From assembly GCA_017163975.1 (NCBI GenBank), contig JAFFSR010000221.1:3782001-3846000 (forward strand): a stretch of DNA of 64,000 nt, in the 5' to 3' direction. Origin of the DNA: Anastatus disparis (Eukaryota > Arthropoda > Insecta > Hymenoptera > Eupelmidae). The notes beneath the pieces are model-generated. The model was not told where the DNA came from. It did not search any database and was given only the letters and a program-made list of their open reading frames with translations. Each line of letters begins with the position of its first letter. Position 1 is the stretch's first letter. The translations under genes were made by a program, and so were the position numbers. Positions 24,743 to 37,925 of this stretch are shown one piece after another.

Positions 24743-25321
24743 TATAAAAACGAACTCTTATTTTCATATTACAATTTTTAATTGTCAAATTACAATTTTC
24801 AATCTCAATGCATAATTAAAAATTCCCAATTTCGTATTTTCATCGTTTTATCATTAAATCACGAAATTAAGAGAATAAATAACTCCATATTATTTATCGA
24901 ATATGCTCCAGCATAATTCACGCTTATAATTTAAAAAATTTTCAAAGATTTGTCATGAAAATAAAAATTAAGGTCTTTTATAGTCGCAAAATCTAATTTT
25001 TTATTCGCTTTGTTGAATAAATTAATCATTCTAAGCAGTTGCCTGTCTTCTGTTTTTGTTTATAATGTGTTTCTTCATTCCACAACATATTTGATATACA
25101 GATTCGACAATTTGGGACTATAAATATAGATATTTGTTAACAATTTATTTTGTTGCGAATCCCTATATTATTATTTGAAGCTAATACGCGCATTTACTTT
25201 TTGCAGCAAAATAGCTTATGGTTTGAAATAATCAAGTTATGAACATAAATGAAAAAATGAGAAAATTTTAAAAAATAGAATGCAAATATTTAAAGCTGTA
25301 CGTGAATTAAACAGCATTAAA

Positions 25322-25512
25322 CGTTTTTTTTTAACGTCGCTGAATTTATGCCGTCATTTCGATGCTAATTAGCGACGAAGGGTTTTCATAATGTTTGTGA
25401 ACAGAGGATGTGTAACGTACAGTGGCGCTTACATCAATTGGACCATGCCGGGATTCGATGTCGAGTCCTCGAATTACGAATCCATCGCTCTACCGAGTCA
25501 GACACTGAAGAA
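25322..25512 (-). mobile_element. tRNA-derived SINE, copy 3 (diverged)
   Basis: Minus-strand copy with a damaged head. The tRNA part ends near 25512, the body motif TCGCTAATTAGCATCG lies at about 25362-25377, and an A-rich tail adjoins at 25322-25332. More substitutions than other copies, so an older insertion. A 67-codon open frame across it is incidental. Confidence 0.75.
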
Positions 25513-28419
25513 TTCCAGCATTAAACGCAGGACTCTAATTGCTAATGAATGTATTGGGCACAGTATATTATCGAGAAATATTCTATGTGGATAATGTTTT
25601 ATAAATAAAGCAATGATACAAAAATTATTGTGAAACAACTAAAGAAATATAGTTTTTCACGACACTGCGCATTTATTCTTTTAATAAAATATGTTAGATG
25701 TTGAGAATCGATAATTGTAATTAAGATATGTAACTTTTTAGACAGATCATAAATAATTGGCGATAATTTTGAGATGTCATATTTATATTATGTTAAAAAC
25801 AGAAATTTTCTGTTATTTTATTATTTATTGTAATATTTTTAAATTGTTCATTACTTTTGATATTAATGTTAGTTCAAACAAGAACTTTTAACATGCAATT
25901 AATTATTACAAAATATATGTTTATAAGTAAAAAATGTTTGCAAAAAATTGTATGAGTGAGTGTAAATTTGCAAAATGTTTCCTATATATTTTATGTTTTT
26001 TTTTAATTGTTAAACTCGAAAAATGATTCATTTAAAGGATTCCAAATGTAGGGTTAACAATAAGACAATTATGAGCTTGAATTATACAAGTTGTTATTGT
26101 TAATTTTATTATTAAATAACATTTTTATTTGAGAGTTAAAAAAATTAATTCTTTTTTTTAATATTGTTATAATAATAAAATTATGCAATAAATGTTCATT
26201 TTAATCAATAAGTTGTAAATAGAATAAATCATCAATATTTCACATTCCTACTAGCATAGTGCCCGGGTATTGCGACTCAGATTTTTTTCTAACTTTAGAA
26301 TATTTTTTCTTATACAAATGAAAGAAGCCGTGCCATCCGGTCTAACACTTTTTCTTGAGTCACATAGATGGTTCCGTTTGAAATTTCAAGATTTTTTTTA
26401 AGAAAAATTAATCAACTTAAACGCATACAGTCTTGTGATATACAATTTTAGAAGAATGTTATAGAAACCACAAAATAATTGAAATAAAAATCTTTTGATT
26501 AAAAAAAAGTGTTTTTGAAAATACCAATAGGTTAAAAAATTATAAAAATATAACATCACGTGTTTCACAAAACTTTAATCCTTCACCCTTTATATATGCC
26601 TCCCTTCAATTCTTTATGAATCATAAATTCTCTATATGATTAAATAAAAAATCTGTAAAAAAGGAAATTGATCATTATCATATTAAGTTCGATATGATTT
26701 TTCTAGTTTAATATCATTAAAACTTGCGAATACTAGTCACATATATAAATTATTTACAACTAGAAATGTAATATCTTCAATTACAAATTACAGAAGGGTA
26801 GTTGAGCCAGTGAGTACTAGTACAACTCCCCTACTGTAATTTGAACAGCACTTAGTGAATAACATATTGTCATTGAACAGAAAATTATAGCTGTTTACAA
26901 TTGTAGTATTTATTTTTCTGACACATTGCTTTACAAATGTACATTCTTGTGTTTATTCTGCTGAATTATTTATCGAGATACGTTTAAGCATGTATTTTTT
27001 AAGAAAATGATGAAACGCTACTTATATCAGTTTCATCGTAAAACAAGTTTATCGAGGAATTCGAGTGCCAGTGTACTGATGCGTTAAAGGCATAGGGCAC
27101 ATTTAAAGTTATGTTGGCTTAATGCTGTGTAAATGCAGATGTTCATTTATTAAATTTTAATAATATTTTTATGTTTCATTTCATTTTAAAATAATTTATT
27201 CACAGAGATAGAGATTTGGTTTTTCAAATGAGTAGTTAAAATCGGAACAAAGAATATTAAGTTTTTTTTCTTTTCATTAGCCTTTATACATATAAATAGT
27301 GTTTACAAATGTGAGTTTTTCTTATTTATTCACTGTTACAGTGATCCTTCTGGAGAATCAATCTTCATATATACTTTAAATCAATAATAAGCTCCAGAAA
27401 ATCGATTAAAAAAAATTTATCGTTTCACACGCATTTTTTTGCATTTTACTTTTGTTCACTTACGCTATCGTACATTAAATTATGCAATTATTGTTTTTTA
27501 TCACAAAGCTTATACCACATGAATCATAATATTAAAGAATTATAAAATAGATTAAACAGGTTGTTATATTAATTTTTTATTGTTTGAATATCTTACTTCC
27601 CTCTATGTTGATTCTGTAACTATTATCAGTTCATATTTTTCTTCTTGTTTTTTGACAATGTGATTCTTACAATTTAAATGTACGTCCTGAAAATCTAATG
27701 TACAAGTTTGAAGCTATAAAGTATTGGTATATATGAACACGTGAATGCAAGATTTATGGAGTAAGATACTTACAGTGCATCATATTTAGCAGCTATAGCT
27801 TTGCATAAAGTAGCAACTCTAATTAACACTTGATCAGAATAAAACAATTGCTGACAGAAATTATCCTGAACTTAATAGGAATCTTTAACCACATCTATAA
27901 GAAAATCATAAGAGTAGTCTTTATTAGATAAAATGTCTATTATTCACTAATTATGAACAAAATATTAACGAAAATTGTGATATTAACAAGAAATTACAAA
28001 CGGCTCATCCATAGTCCATCAATGCTTAACACTGATTGATTTCATGCGGCAGTGCAGCTATAAGCATCAAAAGGAATTCTGCAAGGGTTGGCAAAGGCAA
28101 ACGCGCCCAACACCTAGCAGGACATACCAAGTTCAGAAATATTTAACTTACCTTTTGATAAAATATAGTGAGTTTAATACTATAGCAAGACCAAAACTTG
28201 AGACCGATCCAATACCTATGTATTTCAAAGATTTTAATTCCTCGATAGATCGAAGAAATTAGATGCAGATGCAAGTTTATCTGAAATATACCAAAGGAGG
28301 ACTGAGATGAGCTTCATAATGCAGATAGAACATTATGGTAGTACCACAAACTAAACTGATAATCACATTGTAATTCATATGTAAGGACATATTTCAATTT
28401 CATCAAACATAAGAAATAG
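25513..28419. other. AT-rich intergenic sequence
   Basis: No gene recognised. A 20-bp stem with three mismatches lies at 26785-26804/26823-26842. A GC-richer patch at 27980-28330 has short open frames on both strands without a recognisable family; it may be a transposon remnant. Confidence 0.5.
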
Positions 28420-28885
28420 TACATTATGCAACGAGGGACTAAAATTGGATATATCTCCCGAAGGGATGTTTGTGAGCGTCAATTCCCGAGAAAGAAATTA
28501 AACTTTACTCCCGTGTTGCATATTGTGCTTTATTCCTACCTCAACAGTGGCCACTTTATTAAGTTGAAAAAAGCTAACACAATTCAAATGATTATTTTTA
28601 TTAGTTTATTTAATAAATAGTATAAAAAAATCAATATTTTATAAAAACATTCAATATTATATTAAATTTTATAAGTCTCTAATTTAGCAGGAAAAAATTA
28701 ATTTTCTTCCCGCAAAAGCAAGAGAAATAGTATTTTTTTCCCGTAAAATTTTAGAAGTCAGAAATATTTTTCTTTCGGACTACTTTTCGAGTTAATAAAG
28801 TGGCCATTATGACGTTTTTGCTGAGGGGGTCGCAAACTTCCCCTCGAGAGAAATATGGAACTTTACTACCTAGTTGCATAATGTA
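28420..28885. mobile_element. 466-bp fold-back element with TACATTATGCAAC ends
   Basis: A perfect 13-bp terminal inverted repeat, TACATTATGCAAC, lies at 28420-28432 and 28873-28885. An internal pair, TGGCCACTTTATTAA (about 28548) and TTAATAAAGTGGCCA (about 28791), is also inverted. A partly repeated AACTTTACT block precedes each GTTGCATA-type motif. There is no coding frame for a transposase. Confidence 0.6.
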
Positions 28886-28889
28886 CGAT

Positions 28890-29645
28890 TAAGTTTCGTT
28901 TTTTGGTCACATTCTCAACAAATCTTTATTTTATTTTTATATTTATAATTGATTGACAGTTTATTTTTTGTAATAAAATAGTACAAGAAGTACAAACTAT
29001 TGAAAAAAAACTTTAAGGGATTATTGCTATAATCTTCTACACTTGACATTCTATACTTTGCCCTAAAACAATGTGAATAGTGCATTTTCTTCTCTTGTAC
29101 AAATATTATTAACCATGTTTAGAGCGAATACCTCTTAATTTCTAGTTATAACAATTGATTTTAAAGTAAAAAATGTAAAATTTAATTTACAGACTTAGCG
29201 AATTCGATCCTCTTTCAAATACTTGTACTCATGAGAAAATTTCTAGTTGAAATAATTTTTTAAAGCAGAAAAAAAAATTTAGTCATACTGATAAAAGAAA
29301 TGACTTACAGTAAAGGAGATTCATTAACTGTTAAGCCATACTGACTTGGATTCTGCGAAACGCGCGCATCTTAACAGTTAAAATCACACATATTTAAAAA
29401 TTTCTGATTTATTTAATTTTAAACATTCAGTATGAATAAAATATAAGAAATAAGAAAATAAATGACTTGTTAATAAGTATTATCATAAATTTTTAATAAT
29501 AAATACAATGACTACAAATTTTGTGATTTTTTCCAACATAGATAATTTTAACCTTGATTAATTTGAAGAAACATTAATATAACCTTCAACTTCGATTTGG
29601 CCGAAGTTGTAACAAAAAACGAGTAACAGAAATGTGCAGGAATAA
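28890..29645. other. AT-rich intergenic sequence
   Basis: No gene seen. A perfect 11-bp inverted repeat (TAACTGTTAAG with CTTAACAGTTA) lies at 29327-29337/29371-29381. Confidence 0.5.
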
Positions 29646-29648
29646 TAG

Positions 29649-29770
29649 TACATTACGTAACGGGTATGGAAAGGCTTTATTTGCGAAACGAGAAGTTTAC
29701 GGCCCGAACCGAAGGTGAGGGTCGTAACGAGTTTCGTAAAAAAGTCTTTCCATACCAGTTGCGTACAGTA
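29649..29770. mobile_element. hairpin element, copy 2 of the TACATTACGT family
   Basis: The left arm (TACATTACGTAACGGGTATG) and right arm (CATACCAGTTGCGTACAGTA) are inverted copies. Between them are GGCTTTATTTGCGAAACG and its inverse around a GC-rich centre. It is related to the element at 10004-10119, which lies in the opposite orientation; shared flanks such as AACTTCTTTTCTC-like and GCGATTTTAGGGTTAGAA-like sequence suggest the full element is longer than the stem. Confidence 0.5.
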
Positions 29771-30091
29771 TTTTTCGCTATGAGAGCCAAAAAAGAGCAA
29801 CGAATTTGCGATTTTAGGGTTAGAATGGCGAAAAATTTATTACATCCTTATTTATATAAACTAACATATGAGCTAGAGTTAACTTGGACATTGTGCACAC
29901 CTACTATTTAGATTTTTTTTATCGTTCTGTCATCTGCGAATGCTTATATATAAACTTTTAGTTCTTAATAATTAAGAATTGTAATTTTGCAGCAAAAAAT
30001 ATAAAAATAAAAACCTGCAAAAACGTAATTCATTAACTGTAAGTCATTTCTTTTCTCTGTGCATAAGTCAATTTTTAAAATTAAAGAATAC

Positions 30092-30283
30092 TTTTATTTT
30101 ATTTAACGTTGCTGTATTTCAGCTATCATTGCGATGCTAATTAGCGACGGAGGTCAGTGTGTTTATGAACAAAGCACATGTAACGTACAGTGGTGCTTGT
30201 ATAAATTGACCGAGAGCGGGATTCGAACTCGGGACCTCGAGATTATGAATCCATCGCTCTACCGAGTGAGCCACTGACGACCT
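30092..30283 (-). mobile_element. tRNA-derived SINE, copy 4
   Basis: Minus-strand copy with a well kept head (box A TGGCTCACTCGG near 30272, box B CGAGTTCGAATCCC near 30220), a body with CATAAACACACTG and TCGCTAATTAGCATCGC, and an A-rich tail at 30092-30105. Confidence 0.85.
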
Positions 30284-31299
30284 CTTTAAAGAATATTTAA
30301 ACAGATGGCAATTATTCAATGATATTTTCTTATTGTGTTGTTTATTTTTGCTTATATGTATTTTATCACGTAAAAAAGCATTTGAATTTTCAATAAATAA
30401 TTTTTTTGATAATTTATCAAAAATTGATAACGTGAATTGCAGAGAAAAATTAATACAATCTGATTGATCAATATTGAATTACTCCAAAAGTAAGAAACAG
30501 TCTTTACTATTGTCCAGAAGCTAGTAGCAAACGATGAAGATTTGTTCTCTGATTTCTGTCAATAAGATGTCTATTGTTGAGAGCATATGCTAAAGTATGT
30601 AGAAAAATAATGTTTTTTAATATATTAACTATAAGCTTGATTAATATATATTTTTGAAAATCTAACCTAACATTTTCTGTTGATTTTAATCAGAAAATGA
30701 TTTGAATAAATCAATTTTTATCGGTTATTTCGTAAATCTTTCATATTTTTATTTGTATGAAAATTTTAATAATAATCATACAAGTCATTAGATCAATCTC
30801 CAGCGACAGACGACAGTAACTACATTGCGAATATTTAGTACTAACTACGAATACTATCAAGTATAAAAAGTTGTGGAATTTTTACATTTAATGTTTAAAG
30901 TAATTTTATAGTATCTGTATATATACATAAAATTATGTTTCGATTTTTTTTGTCCATAATATTCTTAACTTATTGATAAAAATTTATTTAAGTATAAAAT
31001 TTAATATAATTTTTTTAAACAAAATAAAACCAATTCACTTTATTTCGGATACTGACCACACCTGTTACAATCATCCAATGTATTTTCTATAGTTTCGGTT
31101 GACAAATTATTTCCAAGTTATTTTAAAATTCTAATAAGCTTTAGGAGAATTCTCATTATGGAGTTTTCATTCTGTAATATCGAATAAATTAATGTCTATT
31201 TTTTTGGAACACATTAAAAATTGTTCATAAAAAAATATTAAGTTTTACATTTTTTTGGAAATTGCACAGCATTAAAATATTAAAATAATTTTTTTAATG
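30284..31299. other. AT-rich intergenic sequence
   Basis: No gene or clear repeat recognised. Confidence 0.5.
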
Positions 31300-32200
31300 C
31301 AATACCTTAACCCTAGATTTAGAATTCATCTTATGCCTTTTCAATATTTATACGCGTGAGAATACTATATGAGATTATAAAGCCTCTTTTACATTGTATT
31401 ATGACATTAGAATTATGAAACTCTTTTTAATATTTAATTAATTGAATGCCTAATGACTTGCTTTAATAAAATTTTTACAATACTCATCCTATCGCGGTGT
31501 TAGTGATTTTAAAAATCCAACTATAAGACGTAATTTTTTCTGATGTAAGATTCATTACTGCGATTAATTCAACTAAAGCTCTAATTATTAATCAATTTCT
31601 CTGAATACTTGGCATATTAATATTTAAAATTTTTTCCAGTTAGTCTTTTTAATTTTCTATGTATGTGGAAATAATTATTATAGTAAAACATTGTAGCCAT
31701 TTATGTGTAAAACTATCCATTCTGTTTTTCGCATTATATTTGTGAACATATTAAAATTGAATTAATGATAGAGGAAGAGATACGTTTGAGATATTAAAAT
31801 AAGTATTTTTCGGGTTCAGTCAAATCACTACTCAATAATTTTTCTACAATTTTGCAGTTTCATATAAGCTTCAATGTATATGACGACTATTAAAGTCACC
31901 CTCTTGATCAGAATGATCGATCTAATAAGTTAAAAAATATATTAATTTTAATATGAAGTCTTTAGATATCAAAGGTCGATTCGTATTGATTGTTAGCTAT
32001 ATAATAATAATTAAATTTAATAAATAAGAAATAAGTTAAATTAATATCTTTATTTGATTCATCATAACTTACTTGTTGACCATCAAACTCTTTGTAACCG
32101 GTTACAGGCAGTCGATCGAGCATTTTCAGCTAAGCCGCGATAAAAGACTTGAGAAATTGCTGTATAAATTGTACTTCAAAATTTAGTACCGCGCTATTTG
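31300..32200. repeat. dispersed duplication, copy A
   Basis: About 0.9 kb of noncoding sequence is recognisable again at 40886-41748 in the same orientation. Shared blocks in order: GATTTAGAATTCATC, AATTAATTGAATGCCTAATG, AAACATTGTAG.CATTTATG, GATACGTTTGAGAT, CTTCAATGTATATGAC and ATAAAAGACT.GAG. This copy contains about 165 bp (around 31920-32085) missing from copy B and lacks the MITE present in B. Confidence 0.7.
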
Positions 32201-32208
32201 GTAAGTGT

Positions 32209-33438
32209 ACACTTAAAATACTTATTTTGTACGATAGTTTTAGTCGGGTAGCCTCTGACTTTAGATTCGCATGTACAAGGTGCATTTTCTGAAACTACTT
32301 ATATTTTGTCAATAAATAATACTACTTTACCATAGTTGCATGCTCTGTTGTAACTTGCGCATTATTTTGACCTTTGTAAATAATCTTGTTAAAAACCAAG
32401 TTTTTATAAATTTTAGATTATTGATGGCACGTCTTTAAAGATTAATTTAAATTATATTAGAATTTGATTGTATGATTTACTTGATAGAAAGATGATCATT
32501 TATTTAATTATTTTAACGCAATCAATGTGAATTTTCAATAGATTCTTTTTTATTTTTCAAAATTTTCTCGTTCATCTCAAAATCACTTTAAAAGGCCAAC
32601 AAAAAAGGCCTTTGGGTCAAAATTTATTTAAAACTTGAAATCAGGTAGTTCTCAGTATTCTGAGAAAAAGTCTTCATTCGTGCACGAAGCACCATAATGA
32701 GTAGATATTAAATTATATCGATACGAAGCTCCAAAATTAACATTGAATTTCACATTGTAAAATATAACTCTAAAAAAAAGCTCTACATAATTGAATATAT
32801 ATGTTATTTTGCATGGGTGCGATTAGTCTGAATATGCGTGTACGCGTATACGTGAAAAATGTCTTCCATATGTTTTGCTCGGGGTCTTTTACTTTTAATA
32901 CTAAAAAACCAATTCGTTCAATAAAATAAATCTTTCATCTAATTTTTTTTTGTATCGAGGACATATTCTTCGATTAGATTTTATTTGCTTTGCTCCAAGG
33001 AAAAAAAATTGTTGGGAAAACCAAAAAATAATAATAAAATATATTGTTTCGCTAATATTTTTAATTTTCACTACTGGCATCGGGGAAATCCAAATAAATG
33101 AAAGACTAAGCGATTAATATCTTGGAATATCCCCGTTATTATAAAATAGCGATAAGTTTGAACAAGTTGCATAAATTACAATGTAGCTTCTTAAATAGGA
33201 TATTTTAATTTGAATAACGATCAACTTGTTACAGTCCAGCCGAATAATATTAAAATCAATAAAATTGAAAAAACCTCATTTTACTTAACATTATGATCAT
33301 TATGAAATTACAAATAAATAACTAATTAAAAATTTTTTCCAATGGAGAAAAATTCTAACAAGACCGTTTCTTCTAACAAAGAGTACTGCATTTCAATATT
33401 CAGGCGAAAACTAATTCTTTACGCATTTTTAATGAATA
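32209..33438. other. AT-rich intergenic sequence
   Basis: No gene or clear repeat recognised. Confidence 0.5.
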
Positions 33439-33620
33439 CATCTTGCACCTTTTGAAAAATAACATATTTAGATTGACTTACGAGGATTAGCACAGCTCAA
33501 CACTGTCGCTTGAACGATAATGCATTTCAACGGAATTCGACAAAGATTGCTCGGCGAAACGTGCTACTTATCATGAGATAATCTAAATGTGCTAATTTAT
33601 GGGGCAAAGGGTGCAAGATG
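33439..33620. mobile_element. 182-bp TIR element (MITE-like)
   Basis: The ends CATCTTGCACCTTTTG and, from the other side, CATCTTGCACCCTTTG are inverted. A second shared block, ATTTAGATT, and a GATTAGCAC / TAAGTAGCAC pair lie inside each end. Noncoding. Confidence 0.55.
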
Positions 33621-34192
33621 TTTTACTTTTCGTGATACGAAATGAAATATGCTACTCTTCGTTAGAAGCGACGATATACTGATTATTGATTACCATAACT
33701 GACGCAAGGTTCAGTATAATATTTCACAAATCATCAATTCGAATAATTTTTGTTAAATAGTTCTGTAGTATTTACCTAAATAAAAATTCTAAAAAAGTAA
33801 AAAAAATGCTGGGTAAAATTATATAACCGAAATAGCATAATTGAAAAAGTAAGGTCCCTGGTAGAAATTTTCATTATAAACCGGTCATATTTTAACCATT
33901 TTTTTCAAAAATGGTTAATAATTGACCAACAATCACTAGAAAACGATCAGTTTATCTGCTAATAACCGACGGTTAATGCTCAAAAACTAGCAAAATAGAG
34001 TCAATCACCAAATAATAATTTTACTAAATATATACTTTATTTATTTAAAAAAAAATCAAATTGAATGAAAATAATCATTTTAAATCTAATTAATAGTGTA
34101 TTTCTAACGGGATCAGAACAATATATTTCTTTCCTGATCAAATATATTTTTACATTGTAAATTATATCTTTATATTGTACACGTAAATAATC

Positions 34193-34690
34193 TTTCCTTG
34201 ACCTGGAGGTCATCCTGGCCACCTGGACATCATCTCCAGGAAGAGAATGATATTTTTGAATTTTCGATTATAATACTAGATGTGCATAATACTAGGTGAG
34301 CTAATATTATAATTAAGTATTGAGAAATATGAATCACTTCCTGTAGATGATGTCCAGGTGTCAAAGATGATCTAGGTTGACGTAACATCATCTACGAAAA
34401 AGTACAGCTAATAATTAAATTAAATATTTAGAAATTCTAGTCACTTCCTGTAGACGATGTCCAGGTGACTAAAGTGACCTCCAGGTCGGCATAACATCAT
34501 CTACAGGTGAGTGCAGCTGGTATTATAATTGGAAATTAAGAAATATCAGTCACTTCCTGTAGATGATGTCCAGGTCTCTAAGGTGATCTCTAGGTTGATG
34601 TAACATCGTCTACGAGAAAGTGCAGTTAGTATCGTAAAGTAGCCTTCAGGTTAACGGAACATAATTTATGAAAAAGTGCAGCTAATATTC
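34193..34690. repeat. about 108-bp minisatellite with one inverted unit
   Basis: Three direct units start with TCACTTCCTGTAG at 34334, 34441 and 34550 (periods 107 and 109 bp). A partial fourth follows at about 34638-34690. Each unit carries GATGTCCAGGT and a CATC.TCTAC block. At 34193-34245 the core occurs in reverse orientation (GACCTGGAGGTCATCC, then ACCTGGACATCATCTCC), so inverted and direct units can pair. Confidence 0.75.
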
Positions 34691-35107
34691 AACTAGCATC
34701 AGAAAAATTAACCGCTGTGACACGTAAAATAAACGCACTTATTTCAATAAATAATAATGCCGAAAATAATATTACCCGAAATATTGGTGCTATCATTAAT
34801 AATAACAGTAATAGAACGATTTTTTCCGTGTCTATAAAATTTTAGAATTAGTTTTAATGATGAAAACTTTTTTACGTTTTAGGGTTAGGAAACACGCACA
34901 GTCACATGTTCGCAAACGTCTCTCTCTCTCTTTCTCTTCTAATACATCTATGCGTATTTAGGCGTAAATGCCTCAATATAAATTTAAAAATGAATATTAT
35001 GTGGCTAAATCAAACTAAATTTTAAAAGTTTAAATCATCTATTTCTTATATCTTAATTTTAATTATCAAAACTAGCATATGTGTACGGATATATGTCTAT
35101 ATACAAA

Positions 35108-35132
35108 AATATATGTATATATATATATATAT
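35108..35132. repeat. (AT)n microsatellite
   Basis: AT dinucleotides, slightly interrupted by GT, inside the 33856-35237 element. Confidence 0.8.
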
Positions 35133-35423
35133 TATTTCACTATCTTTCGATCAGTTTTTGACTATATTCATTGACCAAAAAAAAATGGTTAATAAATGAT
35201 GAATGACCATTTTTAAATGGTCTATTTTCTACCAGGGGTAACATTGAGACCTTTATAAATAGATAATTTAATTGTTGACAATGTAATTTAATGTATATAT
35301 ATTGTAAAATCAACACTTCAACATTAATTTGTTCACAGATTAAAAACTAAATATTCGCGCAGATAAATAACAGTCTTTTGTACCTTTTCAAAATGTAATT
35401 AATGTAAACATGTGCTTCAAATA

Positions 35424-35614
35424 AAAATTTTTTTTAAAAATCATATATGGTCAATGTCCCAATTGCTACTCGCTGTTAGAAATGAACCTATTACTAACCG
35501 CTCAATGTTATTTAGATACAAAAAAAAATTTTTAACAATGAACGGCTAGTAATAGGTTCGTGAGTAGCAATTGGGACATTGACCATAATAGACGTGGTTT
35601 TTAAAAAAAATTTT
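35424..35614. mobile_element. 191-bp fold-back element
   Basis: Arms of about 85 bp: ATGGTCAATGTCCCAATTGC and AACCTATTACTA on the left are repeated inverted on the right. Similarity extends outward through an AAAATTTTTTTTAAAAA block on each side. Noncoding; a typical hairpin MITE shape. Confidence 0.65.
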
Positions 35615-37737
35615 AAGCTTCATATTCATCGTTTTCACAAAGACATTGCTGCATGAGTTTGCAAAAAACACAATGTGTGATCACTGATATGATGTTTTGT
35701 TCTAATTACAATGAATTTGCTTGGTTTTCTTTTAATAGAGAACTACGCTTTGCGTCAATAGTTTTTGTGTGCTCTTTTTGTGACAAATTTGTTTTTTAAA
35801 GCACAACTTAAACTTTTGTTCATTAGTAGTTCAATTGTAAGAACCGATTAAATTTGAAGCTGTTTATTCACTCGGTAGTGTTCATTTGCTTGATGAACGA
35901 TTCTACTTTATTATAATTACTTATATTATAAAAAATGAATCACTGGTATTGTCATTCGTATAAATCGAGAATTCGGCATTAACACATAAATCCCCATATA
36001 AATTTTGAAAAAAAAGACGATAGTTGACGTTTTTTTGTAATATTTTTCTTATTTTTTCTTGATTTTTTTTATCCCTTTACAAAAAATATTGGCTTAAGAA
36101 AAATTCTTTTTATTGAATTGAAAATAGAAGTCTTTCTACAATCGCCTGTTTCTACTGCCGTATATAAAACAATGGACATGATTAAAACAGCTGATTTAAA
36201 TTCTGATAAAGTTGAATATAGGCACATATCTTCAACGTAATAACAAATAATTTAAAAAGGTTTTTATGTTATAGAATCGATGTTTTACTTATTTGTAGCT
36301 GAAAACAAATATAAAAATACGATTTTAAAGAAAACGTTTTTTAGAAAAACATTTAAATTTTTTATGATTTCGAAAAGTTATAATATAAACATCATTCATT
36401 AATTAATTTGCGGAAATTAAGAATCGCACGAAAATTTAAATATATTTTAGAACAGAAAATTTCATCAATGTACACCAAATAATTTAAGAATGTAACACAC
36501 TCACGTACATACGTATATAAATAGATACACATTCAATGGTAATATATTCACATTTGATATATTTCAATCGAATATTTGTTTAAAATAACGACTATGTTGC
36601 AAAAGCATTTCGACACGTGAACTTAAATTCTCGTTTTGTTTTGAGCTCATGATTATATTCGTATTTCTAAAAATTATTAAAGAAACGAATAATTGAGTTT
36701 AATTTATTAGTTTAATAGTTTTCATGAAATTTTAAATTTTTAAATTTTTATGTAGAGAATAAAGATCTACGTACTGTTTGAGTACGCATTTTTAAAATCA
36801 ATACAAAATCTAGCTCTTGAAAGTAGAAAATGTTATTTATTTTAAACAAGTATCATCTGATTGTAGTCAGAATTTATTTATTTTAATAAAATAATTATTT
36901 TCTTAAGGTTCCTATGGGAACAGATTTTATAATTAGTTAAGCAGATCGCCATTGAAACGTAAAACAAGAAGAATTTCTGCTAAATACTGATGGATTCCTC
37001 TTGCTTCAAAATCGAATTTTTTCCAATGCAGATTAAAAAATTTAAATCAAATTTTTATTCGATTTATAATTAACTATCAACTTAAATGTGAGTTGAACTT
37101 GATGCATTTGCAAAATTGTTAAAATTTTATAGAAATTTTCGATTAAAATGCATACCAATGTATTACAGACGAATATATGCATAGACGTAGGGCTGATCAA
37201 CAAATAAATTAAAACTTTAATTCATTAGATGGATGGTTTTTGAAATTTGTTAGATTAGTTAATGTTATTCGATATAATTAGCCTACGTGACGAAGCTTAA
37301 TGTTATGTAAAAAAATCGAATGTAATGGGCTAAATATTTCAAAATGCAAAATTACTATCCATATATTGAGACCCTATATAACAATTAACAATATCGAACA
37401 ACACTATAAACCAATTTAAAACTCATTCAATGAAATTTCAAGATAAAACACCATTACGCGTAATATTAAACTAACACAATCCCATACATGTCGCTATCAC
37501 GGACAATATAATGTATATTAAACTCAAAATATTGGTTTTGGAAATGCTTTCATTATTAACATTATTTATTGACATCGACGATTCCAGATAGTTAAATAAA
37601 AAAATCACAAGTTGAGGACCGAATGGCGAGATCTGTAAAGGTCACGAAACATGGGCAACTCAATACAGCCATTATTTATATTGAATTAAAAAAGGTTGTC
37701 GACGTTATACCTATGCATAGATCTAATGATAAATGCA
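35615..37737. other. AT-rich intergenic sequence
   Basis: No gene or clear repeat recognised. Confidence 0.5.
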
Positions 37738-37925
37738 TGTTGAGAAAAATTTTATCGTAAAAATTAAAAGCTACAATGATAAAATTTACAAGAAACATGG
37801 AAATTTGAATTATATCTCTAGTAAATTTTACCACATAACATGATAATTTTTTGCTACAATGGTAGCCTGTGACTACGCTACCATTGCATACCTTGTAATT
37901 TCTATGAGAAAATTTTTCTTAGTGT
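37738..37925. mobile_element. about 190-bp MITE-like element beside the LINE remnant
   Basis: The left end GAGAAAAATTTTATCGTA is matched by the right end (AAGAAAAATTTTCTCATA on the other strand). Inner blocks GCTACAATG and GCAATGGTAGC are inverted too; a GGTAGCCTGTGACTACGCTACC palindrome-like centre lies at about 37861-37882. It abuts the 3' side of the LINE fragment. Confidence 0.45.

Larger units (their letters stand above)
33856..35237. mobile_element. 1.38-kb TIR element of the CCCTGGTAG family
   Basis: It starts CCCTGGTAGAAATTTTC and ends with CTACCAGGG. The inner end sequence is also inverted (AACCATTTTT..AAAAATGGTTAAT on the left, ACCAAAAAAAAATGGTTAAT on the right). The same 12-bp end and an AACCATTTTTT block define the 175-bp MITE at 41371-41545, so this is a longer member of one family. 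It carries no transposase frame; the interior holds a minisatellite (34193-34690) and a CT-rich run (34919-34939). Flanks on each side carry GT, not a clear TA duplication. Confidence 0.65.

Noticed and set aside
25391..25594. 67-codon open frame
   Set aside because: Lies over a SINE copy; no independent coding evidence.
28044..28262. 72-codon frame in a GC-richer patch
   Set aside because: No family recognised on either strand; possibly a transposon remnant but not demonstrable.
34334..34690. CRISPR-like array
   Set aside because: The roughly 108-bp units are whole tandem repeats with diverged sequence, with no short repeat and unique spacers, and the genome is eukaryotic.
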